Assembly: GCA_041861885.1 (NCBI GenBank)
Contig: JBGVUE010000001.1
Coordinates: forward strand, 794,001-858,000
Direction: 5' to 3'
Length of the DNA stretch: 64,000 nucleotides
DNA from: Haloimpatiens sp. FM7315
GTDB taxonomy: Bacteria; Bacillota; Clostridia; Clostridiales; Clostridiaceae
Made by a program: the position numbers and the translations under genes. This document shows, in pieces, positions 9,331 through 19,066 of this stretch; within the stretch, counting starts at the first letter, position 1, and the number at the start of each line of letters is the position of its first letter. The notes beneath the pieces were generated by a model. It was not told where the DNA came from, made no database searches, and saw only the letters and a list, made by a program, of their open reading frames with translations.

Positions 9331-9436
9331 TTGACAGTCTATGTCATAAACAGTATTTATAATTAAGACAAAGCTTTCGGAAAGAACTAAAAAAGATTAA
9401 TAAATAAACTATGTTAAATAGTGATGACCGAAAGTT
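9331..9436 (+). promoter_or_regulatory. Promoter and inverted repeat upstream of the membrane protein/DGC pair
   Basis: TTGACA at 9331-9336 is followed after 17 nt by a weak TATTTA. Downstream, CTTTCGG (9374-9380) and CCGAAAG (9428-9434) form an inverted repeat in the leader. It could be an operator or an RNA stem. It does not match the c-di-GMP-I riboswitch consensus that I know. Confidence 0.4.
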
Positions 9437-9487
9437 AAAATTATATAAGCAAGTTAAACACTAATACAAATTAAAGGAGGAAAAAAG

Positions 9488-9793
9488 ATGAATGTTTTTG
9501 ATGTAGGGGGATTAATAAGTTTTATGGCATTAGTTGGTTCAATAATTATAGGTACAGCAATATTTGTAGGTCTGCATAAAATATTTGATATTGTACACTT
9601 TGGATTTGGGGCAATAATAGGAATGTGGTGTGTTTGTTGTTTGGTAGCAGCATTTATTGTTAATATGCTTTCAGGAATAATTGGTTGGGCACTATCAACA
9701 GTATGGTTATTGGTAAAAATAGCATTGGTAATTGTAGTAGTAGGTTCAATAGTTAAGTTTATATATAATAAGATATCAAGAAATAAGGAGTAA
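9488..9793 (+). CDS. Small membrane protein, three predicted TM segments
   Basis: 101 residues with three hydrophobic segments, roughly 9-28 (FMALVGSIIIGTAIFVGL), 37-62 and 66-90 (TVWLLVKIALVIVVVGSIV), then a short basic tail. AAAGGAGG lies 8 nt before ATG 9488. It ends 50 bp before the diguanylate cyclase gene, which lacks membrane segments, so the two may be co-expressed. Function unknown. Confidence 0.7.
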   Translation: MNVFDVGGLISFMALVGSIIIGTAIFVGLHKIFDIVHFGFGAIIGMWCVCCLVAAFIVNMLSGIIGWALSTVWLLVKIALVIVVVGSIVKFIYNKISRNKE

Positions 9794-9843
9794 TTGACAA
9801 ATAATTAATAATTAATAATTGAAATTAAGGGTAGGGAGATTAA

Positions 9844-10452
9844 GTGAATTACGATTATATGAGCAAAGAAAAGCTTATTGAGATTTTAATACAGAAGGAT
9901 GACATGCTGAGAAAGCTATGGGGAGAAAATAAAAAATTAAATTATTTAGCTAGTATAGATGTAATGACAGGTGTACTAAATAGAAAATCAGGTTTAGAAT
10001 TGTTAGAAAGAGAGGTTAAATTGATAAACATTAATGATAAAAATATGGTTGTTTGTTTTGTAGATGTGGATAGATTAAAAATTATAAATGATGCTTTTGG
10101 TCATGAAGAGGGGGACAAGCTTTTAATAAATGTAACTTCAATTTTGAAGAATAATATTAGAAAAACTGACTTTGTAATTAGAATGGGAGGGGATGAATTT
10201 TTAGTCGTCTTTCCTGAAACAACAATGAAAGAAGCAAATAGGGTATGGTATAGAATTTTGAAAAGGATAGAGGAAATTAATAAAAACAATGAAAAATATA
10301 AATTAAGTATTAGCTATGGATTTTATGAGTATGATAATGAGATAGAAAATAAATTAACTGTTAGTGACTTGATAAGAATAGCAGATGCAGAAATGTATAA
10401 GTTTAAGAGGAAAAAAGAGGATTTATGGCATAAATGTAGAAAAAATAAATAG
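9844..10452 (+). CDS. GGDEF diguanylate cyclase, soluble
   Basis: 202 residues from GTG 9844. A short N-terminal helix (~1-35) that may be a coiled coil leads into a complete GGDEF domain: DVMTGVLNRKSG, FVDVDRLKIINDAFGH and the active-site loop GGDEF (115-119). RKTD at 106-109, five residues before the loop, is an RxxD inhibitory I-site. The enzyme should make cyclic-di-GMP from two GTP with product inhibition. No sensory domain is fused. GGGAGATTAA precedes the start. The start of the WYL regulator 32 bp downstream could place both on one transcript. Confidence 0.9.
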   Translation: MNYDYMSKEKLIEILIQKDDMLRKLWGENKKLNYLASIDVMTGVLNRKSGLELLEREVKLININDKNMVVCFVDVDRLKIINDAFGHEEGDKLLINVTSILKNNIRKTDFVIRMGGDEFLVVFPETTMKEANRVWYRILKRIEEINKNNEKYKLSISYGFYEYDNEIENKLTVSDLIRIADAEMYKFKRKKEDLWHKCRKNK

Positions 10453-10484
10453 AAGATACTATATAAAGGAGTAAAATTTTTGAT

Positions 10485-11470
10485 ATGGAGAGATTTAAAG
10501 CAGATGTTTTGTTGTATATTTACAATAGATTATTTGAGGGTAAAGTAGTTAAAAAAATTGATGTGATTGATAAATTTAATATTAATGAAAGAACTTTTTA
10601 TAGATATATAAAAGATATAAAAGATTTTATGGATAATACTGATAGAGAACTAATAGATGAAGAAATAGTATTGGATAAAGTGAAAGAAGGATATATTCTA
10701 AAAGAAAAATATGCAGAAAATCTTAATGAAAAGGAAGCTTTAGCTATTTCTAAAGTACTTTTAGAGAGTAGAGGTTTTATAAAGAATGAAATAGAAGGCA
10801 TGATTAATAAGATTCTTGACAATTGTATATGTGAAGATAAAAAAATATTAAGCGCATTATAGACAATGAGTTAATTAATTATGTTTCTCCACAGCATGGA
10901 AAAGAACTTTTAGACAAGCTGTGGAAAATAAGTAATGCAATAAATGAACAAAAGGTATTAGACATTGGATATTTTAAGATAGGTATAGATGGAAAGCGTC
11001 AAGATGAAGTTTCTAGGAGAATTGTGTATCCACAAGGATTATTATTTTCAGAGTATTATTTTTATCTCATAGCTTTTATTGAAGGGAAAAGCTATGAATA
11101 CCCTACTATATATAGAGTAGACAGAATTGAAGATTTAATTATTACTGATAAAGGGTATGAAATAGAATACAGCAAGAGATTTCAAGATGGAGAATATAGA
11201 AAGTTAATTCAGTTTATGCAAACAGGAGAACTTGAAAGGGTAAAGTTTAAATTTACTGGTAGATCCATCGAGGCAGTTTTAGATAGGTTACCTAACGCTA
11301 AAATAATAAAGGAAAAACAAGGAGAATACATAGTAGAGGCAAAGGTATTTGGAAAAGGTATAAAGATGTGGCTTTTGAGTCAGGGGGATTCTGTAGAGGT
11401 TTTAGAACCTGATAAATTTAGGGAAGAAATGATGGAAAGTATTGAAAAGATGAGAAGAATGTATATATAA
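10485..11470 (+). pseudogene. WYL-domain transcriptional regulator, frameshifted as given
   Basis: The first frame (10485-10862) has a DeoR-type HTH (KIDVIDKFNINERTFYRYIKDIKDF). It stops just after an A7 run at ~10839-10845. Adding one A continues it as NIKRIIDNELINYVSPQHG and through the WYL domain (YPQGLLFSEYYFYLIAFIEG, PTIYRVDRIEDL) to the WCX-like C-terminal part (GKGIKMWLLSQGDSVEV), ending at 11470: ~328 residues in all. WYL regulators commonly control phage-defence and stress loci. Here it lies 71 bp upstream of the dynamin operon, its likely target. A closely similar C-terminal fragment occurs at 26315-26593. Confidence 0.8.
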
Positions 11471-11541
11471 TATTAATTCTTATTTATTTACAATTATGCT
11501 ACAATTTTAATGAAAAAAATTAACGATAGGAAGATGGCTAA

Positions 11542-13978
11542 ATGAAAGTAATTGATTTTGTTGATAATGCTATAAAAACATTATCATACGACGAAAGTTT
11601 ATTAGAAAGATATAATTCAGATATAGCTTGTTTTGAACAATGTAAAAAACATTGGCAAATGGATAGGGTTCGTGTTGGAGTTATTGGTGTTACAAGTAGT
11701 GGAAAATCAACCATGATAAATTCAATTTTGGGAAATATGCTTCTTTCTATGGCAGTAAAACCTTCTTCTAGCCAGCTAGTAAGTTGTTCAAAAAGTGAAA
11801 GTAAAAAAGCAACGGTGTTTTTTCAAAGTGGAAAGAAAATAATTCTGGAAGGTAAAGCATTAACATCACACAATATAAAAAAATATAGTGATGAAAATTA
11901 TAATATGAAGAATAAGGAAGAGGTAGCACAATTAGAATTATCAACGCCTTCATTTGATTTGGAAAAAGATGTTCTTTTAATTGATAGTCCAGGTCTTGAT
12001 GCCTATGGTTTACAGAATCATGAGGAGTTAACCTTAGAAGTGTTGCTACCTTCAATTGACGTATGTATTTTTGTAACAACATTAAAAACAAATAGTGATG
12101 CGAAAATGAGCTCCGTTTTAGATGTTATTGCAAAATATAGCTGCCCAATAATTATTGTGCAAAATATGCTCGATTCCATCAAACCAAGTGTAGATGGCAA
12201 GAAAAGCATTCAAGATGTAGCAATTGAACATAAGCGCAGAGTAGAGAGAATTGTTAATGGTTCAAAAATAGAAAATAAAGATAGTATAAAAATAGTTCAA
12301 ATTTCAGCAGCCCAAGCATTAAAAGCAAGATGTGATAGTGAATTAAATGAAGCTGAGAAAAATGAGATTTTAAAAAAATCCAACTATGATGATTTCTTGA
12401 GAGTTGTTCATGAAACTTTAGAAAAAGAGAGACCTAGAATAGAAAATCAAAGAATAAATTCAATTACAGAAAGAATTAAAAAAATTATAGATGATGGTAA
12501 AGAAGATTTAAAAGGGAAAAAATTTTCAGAAAGTCTTATTTTTGAATATGAAGGTCTTGACACTGAGATTGAAAGAAAGGAACAAGAAACTGAAGATATT
12601 CTTAATAAATTACTGAAGCGTTTGAATATAAAACTTAATGAATCTAAGGAATACACTGAGGTAGATATAAAATATATAAAGGAATTCGTTAAAAAATGTG
12701 AAAAAGAAATTCTTCAGCAGATAGCTAATTTAAACAACTATCTTAGCAAAACAGCAGAAAAGCTTAATATTCCATCACGTGATATTGTTAGTGTGAATGG
12801 ACTTCCAAGTATGCCAGAGTTAACATTAAGAAAAAAACAGAGGTTAAGTCTAGGAGAGTTAAAAAAAGTGGTTTTGGATCAAAGGTTTCACGTTTTTTGG
12901 TGGCTTTTTTGATGCCGATTGGGGATACGAGTATGTTAGTGAAACTGTAACTGTAATTGACAATGCAGCAACAAAAAAAGAACTTCAAGATTATATTTTG
13001 CGTGCTAAAAGTATATATGTTAAAGAAATCAATTATTGGGCAAAAAAGACAAGAATTCCTATTGATCAGCTTATTGATCAAATAGAAAATCGTCGATGTG
13101 CTTTTGAGGAAAGAAGACAAGCTATTGTAGAAGAGGAAAAATTAAGACACGCTCTTAAGGAGCTTGAGGCTTTAATATCTAATGTAAAAGAGATAAAGAT
13201 TAGTAAAAATAAAAATACTGCTAAAAGTACTGCTACTACTAATGTAAATATTAATTATGAAGAAAAAGAATTTACAAAAAACACTTATAATATTGCTAGA
13301 TTAGCAGATACAGTTTCAAATTTAATTTTTATGAATACTACTAATTTGATTTTAAATGAACATAATGCACTTGGTAGAAATGCTTATATTTGTGGTTGGG
13401 ATATAACCTGTATGGCTTTCTTTGCAAAGAGATTTTGTAAAATTATTTTTACACAGGATCAGCTTAATACTATTGAAAAACAAAGGTTTATTAAAATGGA
13501 CAAATATAATTTTTACTTTGATCCAACTGATGATGTTGTTAATAATTTTATGTCAGTGAAAACAACAAAAAATATTTATATACTGACTAATACAACTCAA
13601 TATGGTTCTGCTCAGACACAAATACATAAGAGTGGTATATGTTATAAACTTTTAAAAGATGATTTTTTAGCTTTTGTAATACAAGATTTTACTGAAATTA
13701 TTAATGGAAATGCTATATCTGAGGGTGTGCATAATATGATGCTCCTTACTAAAAATTTGAACATACAGCATTCTGCATTAGTTTTAATAAATCATGAAAA
13801 TCCTATTTATAATCTTACAATTATTGAGGCACAGAAGAAGCCATGTAAAATAATGAAACAGGAAACAGTGATGATTAGGAGTATTCAAAAGTGCTTTAGT
13901 TATTTAAGAAATGAAATTATAGATAAACAATTGGCAGATATAATTAGAGCAGTTAATCAAAAAGATTTTAAAGATTAA
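11542..13978 (+). pseudogene. Dynamin-like GTPase A, frame broken as given
   Basis: ATG 11542 opens a GTPase domain with Walker A GVTSSGKS (residues 49-56), switch residues KPSSSQLVS and G3 DSPG (148-151), followed by coiled-coil helices. The frame stops at 12912, but adding one A to the A7 run 12861-12867 and one T to the T6 run 12893-12898 joins it, through SGFGSKVSRFFGGFFDADW, to the downstream frame that ends at 13978, giving ~812 residues. The last ~320 residues begin with a coiled coil and end in an unrecognised globular domain (GWDITCMAFFAKRF...). Bacterial dynamins bind and remodel membranes. First GTPase of three in one operon. Confidence 0.8.
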
Positions 13979-14057
13979 AAAACAAAGAAATATTAACTAT
14001 GAAGGAATACATCATTATTATTTATATAAAAAATATGAAGAGCAAAGGAGAACAATA

Positions 14058-14428
14058 ATGGTTATGGCTAAGGATAATGATAAGAAATCAAATGTTCCAG
14101 TATTTTTAAATGCACAAACTAAAAAAACATGGAACTAATAAGAAATTTTGCAAAGATGGTAAGTAATGAAAAAACTACAAGTTTTGAAGAAACAAAAGGT
14201 TCTGCAAAATCAATTTTACTTCAAGTGGATGATGCTACTAAGGGGATTATGCAAGAAATACAGTCAGGAATTACAGATGATATTTTAGGTACAATATCAG
14301 AGCATGGCCGTCTTATAAATGAACTTAAGGAAAAGATAGATGAAACTTATGAGGTTCATAAGACAAATAACAAACTGCTCAAGTCCATAGAAAAGCAACT
14401 AAAAAAGATGCAGGATGCGGATGAATAG
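14058..14428 (+). pseudogene. Small coiled-coil protein of the dynamin operon, frameshifted at A7
   Basis: ATG 14058 has a good AAAGGAG site 8 nt upstream but stops after 26 codons. Adding one A to the A7 run at 14121-14127 fuses it to the frame reading NMELIRNFAKMVSNEK... and ending at 14428, giving ~123 residues. The alternative start at 14129 has no ribosome site. The C-terminal half is a coiled coil (ELKEKIDETYEVHKTNNKLLKSIEKQLKK). No known family. It sits between dynamin A and dynamin B, so it is probably an accessory or adaptor subunit. Confidence 0.65.
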
Positions 14429-14463
14429 CTTATAGCTACTAATGGAAAAGGAGGTTTGAATTA

Positions 14464-16245
14464 ATGGATATTAGAACCATTGTCAAGGATAATAAATTAT
14501 TTACCATATTGAACAAATACTCAGAAGATCAAAAGATGGGTTATGTTTTAAATACAATAATAAAAAATATAAGTTCAAAGGAAATAATTATTCCTGTTTT
14601 AGGTATGCAAGGAATGGGTAAAAGTACTCTTATTAACTCAATTTTATCAGAAAATATTTTACCTAATGATGCTGATGAAACCACGTGCGTGCCAGTTGAG
14701 GTAAAGTATGGACAAGTAGAAAAGGCAGTAGTATACTTTAAAGATTCTTCTAAGAATGTTGAAGCTTATACAAGGGAAGGTTTGAATGAGTATGTTGATA
14801 ATATATGTAATCCCGGTAATGAAAAAAAGGTTTCTCATATTGTTTTGTATCGCAAAAATGACTTATTAAAGAATGGTGCAACCATAGTTGATCTTCCTGG
14901 TGTTGGAAGTCTTACAAAAGAAAATCAAGATACTACAATGAGATACATAAAGAATTTATGTGCTGCAATATTTGTCATACCAACAACTCCTACAATAAGA
15001 TGTTCCGAGGAAATGTTCATTAAAGGGGTATGGATGCAGTTTGCCTCAGCAATATTTGTCCAAAATAACTTTGGCGAAACTAAGCGTGAGGTAAAGGAGT
15101 CGGTAAATTTTAATACAAAGGTTTTAAAGAATATAGCCAAGTCTATTAACACTCCTTTTAATGATGATATTATTGTTGTAAATGCATATGATGCAATTAC
15201 AGGAAGATTAAAAGAAGATACTGAGCTTGTAGAGAGCTCAAATATTAATGCTTTAATTAACAAGATTAGTAATACAGTATCAAATTGGCATGAAAATGAA
15301 ACTTCTGTCTTAAAATCAAAGGTTGCACTTATGCTTGCGACTTGTAAAAGGGAAATTGATAATATTATTAAAGAATCTAACTTGACAGCTGAGGAACTTA
15401 AAAAGGCTTGTGATTTAGAGGAAGAAAACTTTAAAATTAATACAAAAAAACTAGAGGCTCAAGTTGAGGAAATAATTGAGTTTTTGGAGGAGAAAGAAGA
15501 TGAAGTTGAAAGCTTTGCAAAAACTGAATCTAAAAAATGTGTTGAAAATATAAGACGTGAAATTTTCAGAGTAATAGACAGTGGAGTTGTAGATGGTGAA
15601 ATGCTTACAGAAGCTTTTACAAACTACCAAGAGCAGTATTTTTCAGATGTAATGAGTGCTTATTATGATCTTTCACAAAATATCATTTTTGAGATTTCTG
15701 AATTAATGGAGGAGTTATCAAAAACAGTTAAATTTGAAAATAGTGTTTCAATTGCAGCTTTAAATTTTAATAATGGACAAGCACTTAAGTTTGAAAAGGG
15801 GTTAGCTATGGGATTTGATTTAGCTGGTGCTGTGATTGGAATAAAAGTAGGAGTATCATTGGGATCTGCTGGTGGACCATTAGGAATTGCTATAGGTGCT
15901 CTAGCTGGAGCTGCTGTAGGAATCGTTGCTAATTTAGCAGGAAAAGGTACGAAAAATGCTATAACAGCGAAAAGAGCTGCAGAAGCTAAGAGGCAGATTG
16001 AGCCTACAATTGATAATGTAGGGAAGCTTATAAAAACTGAATTTACTAAGGCTTTTAGTGAGCTTTCTGAGCAGTTTAATGAAAGTTTGGAAGAATACAT
16101 TTCTCTTCGTAAAAAAGCATTTAAGGAACTTAAGGCAAAGAATATTGAAAAATGTCAAGAGACCTTTAGTTTAAAGTATAATCTTGATGAATTAAAAGCT
16201 GATTACAACTATCTTGATGAAAAGGAGAGTATCTTAAGTGAATAA
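14464..16245 (+). CDS. Dynamin-like GTPase B
   Basis: 593 residues. The GTPase domain has Walker A GMQGMGKS (47-54), a switch-I threonine in DETTCVP (71-77) and G3 DLPGVG (143-148). The usual NKxD is degenerate (VQNNFGE). Coiled-coil helices span ~285-350. A long Gly/Ala-rich hydrophobic stretch at ~451-495 (GIAIGALAGAAVGIVANLAG) is the likely membrane-inserting paddle, followed by a second helical bundle. AAAGGAGG precedes ATG 14464. The stop overlaps the start of dynamin C by 8 bp, indicating translational coupling and probable hetero-oligomer formation, as known for other paired bacterial dynamins. Confidence 0.9.
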   Translation: MDIRTIVKDNKLFTILNKYSEDQKMGYVLNTIIKNISSKEIIIPVLGMQGMGKSTLINSILSENILPNDADETTCVPVEVKYGQVEKAVVYFKDSSKNVEAYTREGLNEYVDNICNPGNEKKVSHIVLYRKNDLLKNGATIVDLPGVGSLTKENQDTTMRYIKNLCAAIFVIPTTPTIRCSEEMFIKGVWMQFASAIFVQNNFGETKREVKESVNFNTKVLKNIAKSINTPFNDDIIVVNAYDAITGRLKEDTELVESSNINALINKISNTVSNWHENETSVLKSKVALMLATCKREIDNIIKESNLTAEELKKACDLEEENFKINTKKLEAQVEEIIEFLEEKEDEVESFAKTESKKCVENIRREIFRVIDSGVVDGEMLTEAFTNYQEQYFSDVMSAYYDLSQNIIFEISELMEELSKTVKFENSVSIAALNFNNGQALKFEKGLAMGFDLAGAVIGIKVGVSLGSAGGPLGIAIGALAGAAVGIVANLAGKGTKNAITAKRAAEAKRQIEPTIDNVGKLIKTEFTKAFSELSEQFNESLEEYISLRKKAFKELKAKNIEKCQETFSLKYNLDELKADYNYLDEKESILSE

Positions 16246-18037
16246 TAAACTAAGTGAAAAATATAATTTGATTAACTCTCTTGTTGAAAAAATAGATGAT
16301 GAAAAACTTAATGTACTTTCTAAATTCTTAAAAAATAGAATAATGAATGTTGACAGTTATGTTATGATGCTGGGTGAAACTAGCAGTGGAAAATCTACCA
16401 TTATCAATGGACTTATGCAGGAAAATGTTTTATTTGTAAGTTCTGCGCCTTCAACTGGTGCGATAACAGAGGTTGAGTTTAAAGCCGACGTTAAAGAAAA
16501 TGAATTTTATGCAATTAACAAGGATGCCACTATTGAAGAAATAGATTGCGACATGTTCAATGAGCTGTTGAAAGAGCCTGACGATAAGCTCGAAAGAGTT
16601 AAGCTTGTTACTAAATCAACTAAGTATAAGCTTGATAATATGCGTTTGTTTGATACTCCTGGTTATGGATCTATTGTTAAGGCACACGAGGAAATCCTCA
16701 AGGAATTTATTCCTAATAGTGATGTAATTATTTATACTGTAAATTACAGAATTGGAATACAGGAAAATGATTATGCTTTTTTAGGTTTCTTAAAAGAGCT
16801 TGTTAGAGATGATGTTGAAATACTATTATTAATTAATCGTTGTCCAGCAAAAGTAAGCAAATCCGATAGGAGAGTAGCAGAGATTTTAAGGTACGTTAAT
16901 GATATTCTTCATGATGACATACCTGTTTTCTTTGTTGAAACAGAACGATTAGAAGATGAAGATGCTTATCCTTTGCCACAAGCAACATCTCTATGGAGTT
17001 ATGTTGAAAAGTTAATTAATTCTCTTGAGAGAGAGAAGGTATTAGAGGAAGTCTTTAATGGCTATATTTTAGATTTATTTTATAAGTGTGAAGCTGAGAT
17101 AGAAAACAGATATGAAAATATTAAGCTTTCGCAAGAGTTAAAAGATGAGATAAGAAATTGTTCAAAAGCATTTGTAGATAATGTTAATAACTTAATACCT
17201 AATGACATTAGTCCAACCTTTGATAGATTAAAAGAATCAATTCCAAAAGAGTTGGAGAGTGCAAGGAACAAGGCAGAAAAGAAGGTAATTACCTCAATTA
17301 AAAATATGGATAAAATCAGTATGGATGAAATGATTCCTTATGTGAATAATCATCTTCTACCATTCAGTATTCAACAAGAAACTTTAGAGGTTAAACGATA
17401 TTTAGAAATAGAGTTAAATGACCTTAATGACAGGATTAATGATTATCTTAATACACAGCTTATGGAGTTTAATAAGGAAATATCTATCTGCTTTTCAACT
17501 GTAACAGAGTTTGCTGCAAAAGGAATGGGGAAAAAAATTGGAAATAAGGCTCTTACTGGAGGGCTAACAAGATATTTTGCTGGTTTTGGGGGAGTAGGAG
17601 GATCAGGTGCAGGAGTAGCAAATGCTGCTTCACATGCTTTAAAAGCTACAGGAGATATTTTTGGCAAAACCTTTTCACGTCAAACACATAATGCGCTTAA
17701 ACATACATTGAGAAAAATAGGAGCTACATCTTCAAAAGCAATTTCAACAGCAGCTGTTGTAATTATTGAACTTGCAACAGTTATAATTGATTACAACACA
17801 TGGCAGGGAAAACTTAAGACTAAAGTAACAAAAGCTATAGATGAATGGTATTCTGAAACGCTTAATAATATTCAAGAAGATTTAGAGAAACTTAAGGCGG
17901 AAAATATTGATACATTAAATGCTATAGTAGCTGAAGAACTTGAAATATATAACTATAAAGAAGAAATTTCAAATGAAACAGAAACTGTAAAATTAATTGA
18001 TATGTTAGAGGAAATAAAACAAAAGATAGGAGTGTAA
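16238..18037 (+). CDS. Dynamin-like GTPase C
   Basis: 599 residues from GTG 16238, which overlaps the end of dynamin B. Walker A is GETSSGKS (46-53), switch I PSTGAITEVE (71-80), G3 DTPGYG (139-144), and LLINRCPAK stands at the NKxD position. Helical stalk segments follow. A Gly-rich stretch (~445-465) and a hydrophobic segment (~500-518, ISTAAVVIIELATVIIDY) could insert into membrane. The sequence differs from dynamin B outside the GTPase motifs, so this is not a recent duplication. The next gene starts 6 bp after its stop, so A, B, C and two small genes form one tight operon. Confidence 0.9.
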   Translation: MNNKLSEKYNLINSLVEKIDDEKLNVLSKFLKNRIMNVDSYVMMLGETSSGKSTIINGLMQENVLFVSSAPSTGAITEVEFKADVKENEFYAINKDATIEEIDCDMFNELLKEPDDKLERVKLVTKSTKYKLDNMRLFDTPGYGSIVKAHEEILKEFIPNSDVIIYTVNYRIGIQENDYAFLGFLKELVRDDVEILLLINRCPAKVSKSDRRVAEILRYVNDILHDDIPVFFVETERLEDEDAYPLPQATSLWSYVEKLINSLEREKVLEEVFNGYILDLFYKCEAEIENRYENIKLSQELKDEIRNCSKAFVDNVNNLIPNDISPTFDRLKESIPKELESARNKAEKKVITSIKNMDKISMDEMIPYVNNHLLPFSIQQETLEVKRYLEIELNDLNDRINDYLNTQLMEFNKEISICFSTVTEFAAKGMGKKIGNKALTGGLTRYFAGFGGVGGSGAGVANAASHALKATGDIFGKTFSRQTHNALKHTLRKIGATSSKAISTAAVVIIELATVIIDYNTWQGKLKTKVTKAIDEWYSETLNNIQEDLEKLKAENIDTLNAIVAEELEIYNYKEEISNETETVKLIDMLEEIKQKIGV

Positions 18038-18043
18038 TTAGCT

Positions 18044-18484
18044 ATGAGTGATAAAGGATTAGAAGTTGTAACTAGCCGTCGTATGAAAAAATTTTCTGTT
18101 AATGAAAATAAGCCTGTTGTTAGCGAAAATAAGTCTACTGTTATTGAAAGCAGGGGTAAAGCTGTCAGCAAATTACAAGATACTATTGCAGATAACTTTG
18201 GAGATATGATAAGTTTAGCTAATGATCTTATGGAAATTAAAAAGATGAAGGTTCAATCAGAGGCTGTTCTTGCAAAGATGAAAGAGGATAGAGAGACATT
18301 AATTGCAGAAGCAGAAGCTTATGCTAAGAAAAAGAATGCAGATACCAGTTCTGTTGTTGAAAGAATGAAAATTATTCAAGAAATGATGAGAGATTTTTAT
18401 CAACATAATAATTCAAGTATGTCAGGTGAAGACTTCTCAAAGGTCATTAGTGAAATAGTAACTCAAATGGGGAGGCTTGATTAA
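18044..18484 (+). CDS. Coiled-coil accessory protein of the dynamin operon
   Basis: 146 residues, no known domain. The N-terminus is basic (SRRMKKFSVNENK); the middle (~60-120) is a strong coiled coil (MEIKKMKVQSEAVLAKMKEDRETLIAEAEA). It starts 6 bp after dynamin C and its TAA overlaps the next ATG, so it is translationally coupled on both sides. It may act as a scaffold or regulator of the GTPases. That is inference from position. Confidence 0.75.
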   Translation: MSDKGLEVVTSRRMKKFSVNENKPVVSENKSTVIESRGKAVSKLQDTIADNFGDMISLANDLMEIKKMKVQSEAVLAKMKEDRETLIAEAEAYAKKKNADTSSVVERMKIIQEMMRDFYQHNNSSMSGEDFSKVISEIVTQMGRLD

Positions 18485-18825
18485 TGTCTGATACTTCTGA
18501 TAATTTGATGGATATACTAAAAATTATATCTGCTATTGCAAAAGATAGTGAGAGAGATAAACTCATTGAAAGTATAAAAACTGCTCACAGCGAGCTTCTT
18601 AAATCAGAGGCTGATAGCAGGCGAATAAAAAGTACTGAGCTTATTAAGCAAATGATGAAGTTAGATATGGCAATTCAAGAATTTGAGATAACTTATAGCA
18701 GAGTGAAAAATAAAGAAAGAATTAATAAAATTGAAGCTATAGAGGACTATATTGATGATATAAAAAAACGCAGACGTGCATTATCTAATGAAAAAAGAAG
18801 GCTTTCATATTCTTTAAAAGCATAA
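18484..18825 (+). CDS. Second coiled-coil accessory protein of the dynamin operon
   Basis: 113 residues, highly charged and helical throughout (RRIKSTELIKQMMKLDMAI; KKRRRALSNEKRRLSYSLK). No family recognised. The ATG overlaps the stop of the preceding gene by one base. Last gene of the operon, followed by a terminator at 18872. Confidence 0.75.
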   Translation: MSDTSDNLMDILKIISAIAKDSERDKLIESIKTAHSELLKSEADSRRIKSTELIKQMMKLDMAIQEFEITYSRVKNKERINKIEAIEDYIDDIKKRRRALSNEKRRLSYSLKA

Positions 18826-18871
18826 AAATTTATTATAACTAAAGTATTAATATTTATAGTAATTTAATTAA

Positions 18872-18905
18872 GTAAACAGTGTCCGCTGTGTTTACAGTTT
18901 TTACA
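18872..18905 (+). terminator. Terminator of the dynamin operon
   Basis: GTAAACA (18872-18878) pairs with TGTTTAC (18889-18895) around a 10-nt loop that can extend the stem, followed by AGTTTTTAC. Placed 46 bp after the last operon gene. Confidence 0.6.
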
Positions 18906-19066
18906 ATCGGATAGGTAGGTTAAGTGCTTATTTGAACATGATAGGAATTTTTAAGATACACAAAGATATTTGAATGAAATTATAATTATGAAAAAAACTG
19001 AAAAATTGAAATAAAAATGTTTTACCATAGGTACTTTTAAGAGGGGTACATTTTAGCAGAAACCCC

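Noticed and set aside
9361..9487. Cyclic-di-GMP riboswitch before the membrane protein/diguanylate cyclase genes
   Set aside because: Only a CTTTCGG/CCGAAAG inverted repeat is present; the conserved core of the c-di-GMP-I aptamer is not visible.
12861..12912. Programmed -1 frameshift in dynamin A at the A7 run
   Set aside because: A single -1 slip leads into a frame that does not reach the C-terminal part; two separate changes are required, which fits run-length errors better.
14129..14428. Independent start of the small coiled-coil gene at ATG 14129
   Set aside because: No ribosome site precedes it, while ATG 14058 has AAAGGAG at ideal distance and joins by one added A.
15663..16100. Long open frame on the minus strand inside dynamin B
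   Set aside because: It mirrors the Gly/Ala-rich coding of the sense strand, has no ribosome site, and the sense gene is clearly real.
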